Assembly (NCBI GenBank): GCA_016781705.1
Contig: JADDPV010000273.1
Span: 1 to 5,753 of the forward strand
DNA: 5,753 bases
Reading direction: 5' to 3'
Source: Rubrobacter sp.
GTDB taxonomy: Bacteria; Actinomycetota; Rubrobacteria; Rubrobacterales; Rubrobacteraceae
Shown here: piece after piece, positions 1 through 5,438 of the stretch
Position numbering within the stretch: the first letter of the stretch is position 1
How the letters are laid out: every line of letters starts with the position of its first letter
Notes under the pieces: model-generated
Seen by the model: the letters and a program-made list of their open reading frames with translations, nothing else
Told to the model about the DNA's origin: nothing
Databases searched by the model: none
Position numbers and translations under genes: made by a program

Positions 1-1336
1 CGTCGACGCCGTAGTAGCCCGTGGCCCCCGCGTAGGGGCCGCGCCGCGTGGGCTCCAATGCGTCTATGATCTCCATCGCCCGCACCTTCGGCGCCCCCGA
101 GACCGTCCCCGCCGGGAACGCCGCGGCCAGCGCGTCGAGCGCCGTGAGGCCCTCCCTCAGGTCGCCCTCGACGGTCGAGACGATGTGCATAACGTGGGAG
201 TAGCGCTCGATCCCCATGAAGTCCTCGAGCTCCACGCTCCCTACCTCGGACACCCTGCCGAGGTCGTTGCGCCCGAGGTCCACGAGCATGACGTGCTCGG
301 CCCGCTCCTTTACGTCCGCCAGAAGCTCCTCGGCGAGCGCCGCATCCTCCTCGGGGGTAGCCCCCCGCGGTCGCGTCCCGGCGATCGGGCGCGTCATCAC
401 CCGCCGCCCCTCGACCCGGACCAACGGCTCCGGCGAGGCCCCGACAATCGACATCTCCCCGAGCTTCAGGTACGTCATGTACGGCGACGGGTTCACGGTC
501 CGCAAGCCCCGGTACAGGAGGAACGGGTCGAGGTCGCCTACCTCCGCGAAGAAGCGCTGGCTCGGCACAACCTGGAACGCGTCCCCCGCCCGGATGTACT
601 CCTTCGCCCGCTCCACGGCCTCCTCGTAACGGGCCCGGGTGAAGTTCGACTGGATCTCCAGGGCTCCCCCGTTACCCTCCGGCAGGGGACGGCGGAGCGT
701 GGGCGCGGCTAACCTCTCCGCGACGCGGGCGATGTCGTCCGCCGCCCGGCGGTACGCCGCGGCGAAGCCCTCGCCCTCGACGTCCCGGAGGTTCGCGGCG
801 TCGACCAGAGAGATCACGAGTACCTTGTGGCGCAGGTGGTCGAAGACGATAAGGGTGTCCGTAACCGCAAAGTACGCCTCCGGCACCTCCAGGTCGTCCG
901 GCGGGGCGTCCGGGAGCTTCTCCAGATAGCGCACGGCGTCGTACGAGAAGTATCCGACTGCCCCGCCGACAAAGGCCGGCAGGTTCGGCAGGGGCGCCAC
1001 GCTCTTCTTGCCGACGATCTCGGCGAGCCCCCGGAACGGGTCTTTCGCCGCTACCTCGCGCACCCCGTCGGAGTCCACGACCGTGTAGACGCCGTTCCTG
1101 TACGAGAGCGTCCGCTTCGGGCCGAAGCCCAGAAAAGAGTACCGCCCGAACCGTTCGGCCTCCTCCGCGCTCTCCAGCAGGAAGACGTGCGACTCGTCGG
1201 AGAACTTGAGCGCCGCCGAGATGGGCGTCTCCAGGTCCCCTATGGACTCCGCATACAGCGGCACGACGTCGTACTCGCGGGCCAGCCTCCGGGCCTCCGG
1301 GAGGCTCGGGGTGAGCCGTCTACCTGTGCCGTTCAT
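1..1336 (-). CDS. trpE: Anthranilate synthase component I (partial, 3' end beyond window)
   Basis: TrpE converts chorismate to anthranilate, the first committed step of tryptophan synthesis, using ammonia passed from a glutamine amidotransferase partner (TrpG) that is not in this window. I translated 445 residues from the ATG at 1336; the frame runs off the left edge just after YYGVD, so roughly the last 50 residues are missing. Visible marks are the tryptophan feedback motif LLES at residues 53-56 followed ten residues later by Ser67, NPSPYM at 282-287, RPIAGTRPRG at 326-335, the EH-V-M-L-V-D-L-G-R-N-D block around 357-367, HVMHIVSTVEG at 391-401 and the chorismate-site block FPAGTVSGAPK at 417-427. 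LLES and NPSPYM favour TrpE over PabB. The ATG lies 17 nt inside hisIE in another frame, preceded by GAGGA six bases upstream, and the N-terminus (LTPSLPEARRLAREY) fits the family. No leader peptide or attenuator is possible this close; control is probably by feedback inhibition and coupling. Confidence 0.96.
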   Translation of the reverse strand, partial: MNGTGRRLTPSLPEARRLAREYDVVPLYAESIGDLETPISAALKFSDESHVFLLESAEEAERFGRYSFLGFGPKRTLSYRNGVYTVVDSDGVREVAAKDPFRGLAEIVGKKSVAPLPNLPAFVGGAVGYFSYDAVRYLEKLPDAPPDDLEVPEAYFAVTDTLIVFDHLRHKVLVISLVDAANLRDVEGEGFAAAYRRAADDIARVAERLAAPTLRRPLPEGNGGALEIQSNFTRARYEEAVERAKEYIRAGDAFQVVPSQRFFAEVGDLDPFLLYRGLRTVNPSPYMTYLKLGEMSIVGASPEPLVRVEGRRVMTRPIAGTRPRGATPEEDAALAEELLADVKERAEHVMLVDLGRNDLGRVSEVGSVELEDFMGIERYSHVMHIVSTVEGDLREGLTALDALAAAFPAGTVSGAPKVRAMEIIDALEPTRRGPYAGATGYYGVD

Positions 1337-1961
1337 CGAGTATCCTCGCCACCTCCTCGGTGGGGACGTCCCGCTCCTCCAGCAGCACCAAGAGATGGTA
1401 GAGAAGATCGGCCGTCTCCTCGGCTACCCTGTCGTCCTGCAACGCCGCCACCACGACCTCGACCGCCTCCTCGCCGACCTTCTGGCCGATGTACCCCGCG
1501 CCGCGCCCGAAGAGCTTCGCCGTGTAAGAGCCCTCCGGCATCTCCTCGTGGCGCTCCTTTATCGTCCCGGCGAGCCTCGTCAGCGTGCGCCCGAGGTGCG
1601 GCTGGTCCTCGGAGGGGGTGGCCCCATCCTCCGAGAGCGAGGTGAAGAAGCAGGTCCGTTCTCCGGTGTGGCAGGCCGGGCCTGCGGGGTCGACCCTGTA
1701 CAGCAGGGCGTCGCCGTCGCAGTCGAGGCGGACCTCGACCACGCGCTGGGTGTTCCCGCTCGTCTCGCCCTTGCGCCAGAGCTCGTCGCGCGAGCGGGAG
1801 TAGAAGTGGGCCTCGCCCGTCTGCAGGGTCTTCTCGACGGCCTCGCGGTTCGCGTAGGCGAGGGTGAGGACCTCGTTCGTCGTCGCGTCCTGCGACACGA
1901 CGGGGACGAGCCCGTTCGCGTCGTAGCGGACCTCCCCCGTGGGGTTCTCGTGGGCGTTCAT
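1320..1961 (-). CDS. hisIE: Bifunctional phosphoribosyl-AMP cyclohydrolase / phosphoribosyl-ATP pyrophosphatase
   Basis: This 213-residue cytoplasmic enzyme performs steps 2 and 3 of histidine synthesis: the HisE half removes pyrophosphate from phosphoribosyl-ATP and the HisI half opens the adenine ring of phosphoribosyl-AMP. HisI covers about residues 1-115, with LAYANREA near 34-41, AHFYSRSR at 51-58, LWRKGETSGN at 61-70, the DCDGD metal site at 80-84 (Asp80, 82, 84; Cys81) and GPACHTGERTC at 94-104 (Cys97 and Cys104 as the other expected zinc ligands). HisE covers about 122-213, with PEGSYTAKLF at 132-141 and KVGEEAVEVVVAAL at 151-164, then a helical EETADLLYHLLVLL segment. The length matches known HisIE fusions. 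The ATG at 1961 overlaps the hisF TGA as ATGA. The frame stays open upstream through hisF, but homology begins only at this ATG. No good Shine-Dalgarno precedes it, so coupling to hisF is likely. It overlaps trpE by 17 nt. Confidence 0.96.
   Translation of the reverse strand: MNAHENPTGEVRYDANGLVPVVSQDATTNEVLTLAYANREAVEKTLQTGEAHFYSRSRDELWRKGETSGNTQRVVEVRLDCDGDALLYRVDPAGPACHTGERTCFFTSLSEDGATPSEDQPHLGRTLTRLAGTIKERHEEMPEGSYTAKLFGRGAGYIGQKVGEEAVEVVVAALQDDRVAEETADLLYHLLVLLEERDVPTEEVARILDERHR
1343..1347 (-). promoter_or_regulatory. Ribosome binding site of trpE
   Basis: On the minus strand GAGGA ends six bases before the trpE ATG, within the last codons of hisIE. A second, stronger purine run (AGGAGGTGG, about 1349-1357) sits further upstream. 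Their presence supports the ATG at 1336 as the real start and suggests that ribosomes finishing hisIE may re-initiate here. Confidence 0.6.
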
Positions 1962-2719
1962 CGGACGGGGATCCCGGCTTCCGCGAGCTTCGCCTTCGTG
2001 TCGGCGATGGTCCACTCGTTGAAGTGGAAGATGCTCGCGGCGAGGACGGCGGAGGCACCGGCGCGGACGGCGGAGACCATGTGGTCCGGGTGCCCGGCCC
2101 CGCCGGAGGCGATGATCGGGAGGCTCGTCCTCCCCGCGATCTCGCTTATGAGGTCGAGGTCGTAGCCGACCTCCGTCCCGTCGGCGTCCATGCTGTTCAA
2201 GACGTACTCCCCCGCCCCCCGCTTCTCGCCCTCCACACACCACTCGACGGCGTCGATCCCCGTGTTCACACGCCCCCCGTTCAAGTAGACCTCCCAGCCG
2301 CGCCGGCCGTCTTCCTTGCGCTTCACGTCCACGCTGAGGACGACGCACTGGCTCCCGAAGCGCTCGGCACCCGTGTCGATAAGGTCCGGCGTCCTCACGG
2401 CGGCGCTGTTGACGGAGACCTTGTCGGCCCCGGCCCGGAGCATCGCGCGCATGTCGTCGGCCGTCCTCACGCCCCCGCCGATGGTGTACGGGATAAAAAC
2501 CTCCTCGGCGGTCGCCCTCGCGAGCCTTGCCGCAGTCTCGCGCCCCTCGTGGGAGGCGGTGATGTCGTAGAAGACGAGCTCGTCGGCCCCCTCGCGGTCG
2601 TAGAGGGCGGCAAGTTCCACCGGATCGCCCGCGTCGCGCAGGTCCTTGAACTTCGTCCCCTTCACGACCCTGCCCGCGTTCACGTCCAGGCACGGGATGA
2701 TGCGGACCTTCAGCCCCAT
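1958..2719 (-). CDS. hisF: Imidazole glycerol phosphate synthase cyclase subunit
   Basis: HisF is the cyclase half of imidazole glycerol phosphate synthase. With ammonia channelled from the glutaminase HisH (not in this window) it turns PRFAR into imidazole glycerol phosphate, for histidine, and AICAR, which returns to purine synthesis. The 253-residue product is the usual length for this (beta/alpha)8 barrel. Both catalytic aspartates are present: Asp12 in IIPCLDV and Asp131 in VVLSVDVKR. The phosphate-binding loops are GGGVR at 81-85 and SGGAG at 205-209, and MDADGT lies at 177-182. These separate it from the related HisA. The ATG at 2719 has a strong Shine-Dalgarno (GGGAGGAGGGAG) and the N-terminus MGLKVRIIPCLDV is canonical. 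It begins 20 nt after the DUF429 stop and its TGA overlaps the hisIE ATG. HisH and HisA are not adjacent, unlike in many his operons. Confidence 0.98.
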   Translation of the reverse strand: MGLKVRIIPCLDVNAGRVVKGTKFKDLRDAGDPVELAALYDREGADELVFYDITASHEGRETAARLARATAEEVFIPYTIGGGVRTADDMRAMLRAGADKVSVNSAAVRTPDLIDTGAERFGSQCVVLSVDVKRKEDGRRGWEVYLNGGRVNTGIDAVEWCVEGEKRGAGEYVLNSMDADGTEVGYDLDLISEIAGRTSLPIIASGGAGHPDHMVSAVRAGASAVLAASIFHFNEWTIADTKAKLAEAGIPVR

Positions 2720-2725
2720 AACCTA

Positions 2726-2737
2726 CTCCCTCCTCCC
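2726..2737 (-). promoter_or_regulatory. Strong ribosome binding site of hisF
   Basis: Reading the minus strand, GGGAGGAGGGAG lies in the 20-nt gap between the DUF429 stop and the hisF ATG, with GGAGG at 2732-2736. It is the best Shine-Dalgarno of the window. The gap is too short to hold a promoter of its own, so hisF is presumably carried on a transcript from upstream or from a promoter inside the DUF429 gene. Confidence 0.7.
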
Positions 2738-2739
2738 AC

Positions 2740-3612
2740 CTAGACGTAGGGCACCGACGAGGCGCGGCACTCCTCAGCGATGCGGTACTGCAACCCCTCC
2801 GACGCGGGCAGGAGGACGGAGCCCTCGTGCCCGGTGCCGACCACGATGGAGCCGTCCCGGTCCTTCCAGTGCCGGTGAACGGTGTAGGCCGCGAGCGTCC
2901 CCTCGACGAGCGCCGCGATCTTGTCGAGCTCCGCGTGCGAGAGCTCCGCCGTGATGTCGACCTTGGAGAGGTCCACGTTCTCGAAAGCGCCCAGGTCCGC
3001 CGAGAGGTTGCCGGTCCTCAAGCGGAGCCCCGGCGTGTTCCACAGCGCGTCGACCGCCCCCTTGAGGGCTTCGGCGCGGGCCCCCTTGTTCCCCTTGCGC
3101 AGCTTCGGCTCCGGCAGTTCCCTCAGGGTGATGGCGAGGTCCTCTTCGGCGCTCCGGGGCTCCCGCCCATCGCCGTCGCGCTCGAAGAGGAGGACCTTCA
3201 AGGTCGCTGCCGAGTCCACCTCGGTGACCACGCTCTGGCCGCGGGACCGCTTGAACGGGTAATCCGTGTACTCGATCCCAACCCCCTCCAGCGCCGCCAG
3301 AAACTCCTCCGAGAACGGAGCCCCGCCGAACATCTTGCGGCTCGCCGAGTACGCCGGCAGCGCCACCTTCGAGAGGATGCGTTCGATCCTGCGCGTCCCC
3401 CGTTCGTTCGGCACGGAGAGCGGCGCGTCCACCCCCACCACGATCCCACGCCGCCCCTCGGCGTAGCGTCCCGCCGCCGTCGCCAACTCCTCCGCACCCT
3501 GCGCGAACGAGTTGGCGACGATGCTGCCCCGCTCGTCCAGGACGACGAGGCACGACTCGCGCGTCCCCGCCTCGCCCGGACGCCACGCCAAAGAGCACCC
3601 TACAAACCTCAA
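2740..3612 (-). CDS. DUF429-family protein (predicted RNase H-fold), function unknown
   Basis: The 290-residue product resembles the DUF429 family (COG2410, annotated as predicted nucleases with an RNase H-like fold); no member's biochemical role is assumed here. The key block is VGVDAPLSVPNERGTRRIER at residues 59-78, with the family Asp at 62. A second is SHAELDKIAALVEGTLAAYT at 225-244, followed by HEGSVLLPA near 262-270, resembling the family's late G-x-E-G-x-I-x-L-P element. The first strand reads FVGCSLAW (3-10), where I would expect an aspartate (as in G-x-D-L-A-W); here position 7 is serine. There is no signal peptide or membrane segment, so it is probably cytoplasmic. Translation starts at TTG (3612), supported by GGAGGGGG eight bases upstream and by the strand beginning right there; no ATG fits better. 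It lies 3 nt after glmM and 20 nt before hisF, so it is probably co-transcribed, but its job is not evident from the neighbours. Confidence 0.85.
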   Translation of the reverse strand: MRFVGCSLAWRPGEAGTRESCLVVLDERGSIVANSFAQGAEELATAAGRYAEGRRGIVVGVDAPLSVPNERGTRRIERILSKVALPAYSASRKMFGGAPFSEEFLAALEGVGIEYTDYPFKRSRGQSVVTEVDSAATLKVLLFERDGDGREPRSAEEDLAITLRELPEPKLRKGNKGARAEALKGAVDALWNTPGLRLRTGNLSADLGAFENVDLSKVDITAELSHAELDKIAALVEGTLAAYTVHRHWKDRDGSIVVGTGHEGSVLLPASEGLQYRIAEECRASSVPYV

Positions 3613-3615
3613 AAT

Positions 3616-4938
3616 CTAAACCCCCTCCGTCCCCGAGGCGCATCCGGCAACCACCGCCGCGACCTCCTCGGAGACCTCGCGGCAGACCGCCGCGTCCTCG
3701 TGCTCCACCATGACCCGCACCACCGGCTCCGTCCCGCTCGGCCTGAGCAGGATGCGACCCTCCGAGCCCAGCCTCTTCTCCGCACCCGCGACGGCCTCCT
3801 TCACGGCGCCATGCCCGGCCGCCTCGGGGGCCGAACCATCGACCGGGACGTTGATCAGGCTCTGCGGATACCGCTCCATGACCCTCGCAAGCTCCGAAAG
3901 CGGCTTGCCGCTCCTCGCCATCACGTCCAGAAGCGCGAGCGCCGTCACCAGCCCGTCCCCGGTCGTCGCATACTCCGAGAGGATCACGTGCCCCGACTGC
4001 TCCCCGCCCAAAGACGCCCCGCTCTTCCGCATCGCCTCCGCAACGTGGCGGTCACCGACGGGGGTCACCTCGTAGGAGATGCCCAGGCCCTCCATCGCCT
4101 TGAAGAAGCCGAGATTGCTCATCACCGTGACGACGACCCCGCCGTTGAGGGCCCCACGCTCGTGAAGGTCGCGGGCGAGAATCGCGAGGATCCTGTCCCC
4201 GTCCACCACGCCGCCCCGTTCATCTACAGCGAGCACCCGGTCGGCGTCGCCGTCGAAGGCGAACGCAGCGTCGTTGCCGCCCACGCTCAAGCCCTCGACG
4301 TGCGTCGACCCGACGCCCTCGTTGATGTTCGTCCCGTCGGGCTCGTTCCCCACCACGGAGAGCTTCGCCCCGACCCCGGAGAACGCGAGCGGCGCGACCT
4401 CGTAGGCCGCCCCGTGCGCGCAATCCAGCAGCACCTTCATCCCCTCGGCCCTCGGGCTTATCATCCCCAAGACGTGCTCCGCGTAGAGAGCAGTCGCCTC
4501 CTCGACGGGCTCCGCCGCGCCCACGTCGCCGCCCGTCGGACGGGGGGCCTCCTCGCCGGTGAGCCGCTCCAACTCCGCCTCCGTCTCGGCCGCGAGCTTG
4601 CGCCCCTCGCCGGAGAAGAACTTGATGCCGTTGTCCGGATAGGGGTTGTGGGAGGCGCTGACGACGGCGCCCGCGCTGGCCCCCAGCTTGCCGGCGAGCG
4701 CCGCCACGCCGGGGGTAGGCAGCACGCCGAGCTCCAGCACGGAAGCCCCGCCGCTCGCGGCGCCGGCGGCGAGGGCGTCGGAGAGCATCCCGCCGGAGAG
4801 GCGCGTGTCGCGGCCGACGAGGATGGGACCGCCGAAGAGACGAGCCCCCGCAAGCCCCAGGCGCAGAGCCATCTCGGGGGTCAGGCCCTCGTTGGCGACC
4901 CCGCGCACCCCGTCGGTGCCGAACTTGATCCTCTGCAA
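3616..4938 (-). CDS. glmM: Phosphoglucosamine mutase
   Basis: GlmM interconverts glucosamine-6-phosphate and glucosamine-1-phosphate, the step that leads to UDP-GlcNAc for peptidoglycan and other cell-envelope polymers. The protein has 440 residues, close to the usual 445-450, and belongs to the four-domain alpha-D-phosphohexomutase family. It shows KFGTDGVRG at residues 5-13, the phosphoserine loop SASHNP at 94-99 (catalytic Ser96), the metal loop DGDADR at 229-234 (Asp229, 231, 233), the sugar-specificity loop GGEQSGH at 311-317 and the phosphate-binding loop RPSGTEP at 399-405. GEQSGH and overall length favour GlmM over phosphomannomutase/phosphoglucomutase. The start is TTG at 4938: no ATG or GTG is near, the conserved FGTDG lies just inside, and GGGAGG sits four bases upstream, a rather short spacing. 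It follows rpsI after a 98-nt gap with a large stem-loop and precedes the DUF429 gene by 3 nt. Confidence 0.97.
   Translation of the reverse strand: MQRIKFGTDGVRGVANEGLTPEMALRLGLAGARLFGGPILVGRDTRLSGGMLSDALAAGAASGGASVLELGVLPTPGVAALAGKLGASAGAVVSASHNPYPDNGIKFFSGEGRKLAAETEAELERLTGEEAPRPTGGDVGAAEPVEEATALYAEHVLGMISPRAEGMKVLLDCAHGAAYEVAPLAFSGVGAKLSVVGNEPDGTNINEGVGSTHVEGLSVGGNDAAFAFDGDADRVLAVDERGGVVDGDRILAILARDLHERGALNGGVVVTVMSNLGFFKAMEGLGISYEVTPVGDRHVAEAMRKSGASLGGEQSGHVILSEYATTGDGLVTALALLDVMARSGKPLSELARVMERYPQSLINVPVDGSAPEAAGHGAVKEAVAGAEKRLGSEGRILLRPSGTEPVVRVMVEHEDAAVCREVSEEVAAVVAGCASGTEGV
3621..3628 (-). promoter_or_regulatory. Ribosome binding site that sets the DUF429 TTG start
   Basis: GGAGGGGG on the minus strand forms part of the last codons of glmM and ends eight bases before the TTG at 3612. 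This good Shine-Dalgarno at ideal spacing is the main reason for accepting the TTG start, and its place inside glmM suggests translational coupling of the two genes. Confidence 0.65.
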
Positions 4939-4942
4939 AGAA

Positions 4943-4948
4943 CCTCCC
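4943..4948 (-). promoter_or_regulatory. Ribosome binding site of glmM (TTG start)
   Basis: GGGAGG on the minus strand lies four bases before the TTG at 4938. The spacing is short and the start codon weak, which suggests modest translation relative to the ribosomal genes before it. The site begins about six bases after the end of the intergenic stem-loop, so folding of that structure could influence its access. Confidence 0.55.
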
Positions 4949-4954
4949 GAACGC

Positions 4955-5015
4955 CCGGCGGCCCCCCCGTACCGTCGCGAGCGCCTTGCGCTCGCGACGA
5001 GGGAGGGCCCGCCGG
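4955..5015 (-). other. Large imperfect stem-loop between rpsI and glmM (possible non-canonical terminator or RNA-processing site)
   Basis: The 98-nt gap between rpsI and glmM holds a nested inverted repeat. The inner stem is perfect over 11 bp (4973-4983 with 4989-4999), and one more C-G pair leaves a 3-nt loop. An outer stem pairs 4955-4961 with 5009-5015 (7 bp perfect); between the two, a run of C at 4963-4968 can pair with 5002-5007, with one G-U wobble in the RNA. The whole element spans about 61 nt. Neither strand has a T-run after it, so it is not a standard intrinsic terminator. U-less hairpin terminators have been proposed in Actinobacteria; RNase processing or attenuation between ribosomal and glmM messages is an equally good guess. 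I see no convincing -35/-10 promoter in the gap. Confidence 0.6.
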
Positions 5016-5036
5016 AGATCTCTTAACCTCTCTGAC

Positions 5037-5435
5037 CTAGCGCTTGGAGAACTGCGGGCGCTTACGGGCCTTCTTCAGGCCGTACTTCTTGCGCTCCACC
5101 GCGCGAGAGTCACGGGTAAGGAGCCCCGCGCTCTTCAGCTCGGCGCGCGACTCTTGCGACTCCTCCGAGAGGGCGCGCGCGATCCCGTGGCGCACCGCGT
5201 CCGCCTGGCCGGTCTGGCCGCCGCCCTCGACCTTGACGACGACGTCGTAGTTGCCCGCGACGTCGAGGACCCTCAAGGGAGAGGTCACGATGGTCTGGTA
5301 GGTCGAGCGCGGGAAGTACTCCTTGTAATCCCGGCCATTGACCGTGATGTTGCCGTCGCCCGGCAGGATCCTGACGCGAGCGACGCTGGTCTTGCGCCGG
5401 CCCGTGCCCATGTACAACGTCTGAGTAGCCGCCAT
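5037..5435 (-). CDS. rpsI: 30S ribosomal protein S9
   Basis: S9 (uS9) is a small-subunit head protein whose C-terminal tail reaches the anticodon region of the P-site tRNA. The 132-residue product has the usual length for bacterial S9. It shows GRRKTSVARVR at residues 12-22, the family signature GGGQTGQADAVRHGIARAL at 71-89, and the basic tail from RDSRAVERKK (108-117) to the terminal QFSKR, ending in the expected Lys-Arg. The start ATG at 5435 lies 3 nt after the rplM stop and behind a doubled GAGGT element. The L13-S9 pair is a nearly universal bacterial operon; the proteins belong to different subunits, so linkage serves balanced synthesis rather than direct contact. Nothing in the protein looks odd. 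Confidence 0.99.
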   Translation of the reverse strand: MAATQTLYMGTGRRKTSVARVRILPGDGNITVNGRDYKEYFPRSTYQTIVTSPLRVLDVAGNYDVVVKVEGGGQTGQADAVRHGIARALSEESQESRAELKSAGLLTRDSRAVERKKYGLKKARKRPQFSKR

Positions 5436-5438
5436 TCT

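Noticed and set aside
185..1645. Several plus-strand open frames across trpE and hisIE
   Set aside because: They are antisense to trpE and hisIE, whose conserved motifs account for every stretch, and their products have biased composition without domains.
1968..1975. GGGATCCC palindrome just before the hisIE start
   Set aside because: It lies inside hisF coding sequence, has no loop to form a hairpin and is likely by chance at this GC content.
1320..2693. A 457-codon minus-strand frame that would extend HisIE by about 244 residues
   Set aside because: The extra part is hisF read in the wrong frame, a low-complexity Arg/Gly-rich string. Homology begins exactly at the ATG at 1961, which overlaps the hisF stop.
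4962..4968. Run of seven C as a possible phase-variable tract
   Set aside because: It is short for slippage in a GC-rich genome, lies outside any coding frame, and is explained as part of the intergenic stem.
5015..5022. GAGATCTC palindrome after rpsI as a possible operator
   Set aside because: Eight bases, single copy, no spacer or second half-site and no promoter next to it; probably chance.
4939..5036. Promoter for glmM in the rpsI-glmM gap
   Set aside because: No pair of boxes resembling TTGACA and TATAAT at proper spacing is visible on the minus strand; most of the gap is the stem-loop.
2827..5040. A 737-codon open frame on the plus strand across the DUF429 gene and glmM
   Set aside because: It is antisense to two clear genes, rich in Arg, Pro, His and Gly with no recognisable motif, and starts at an arbitrary codon. 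Long antisense frames are expected when third positions are almost all G or C.
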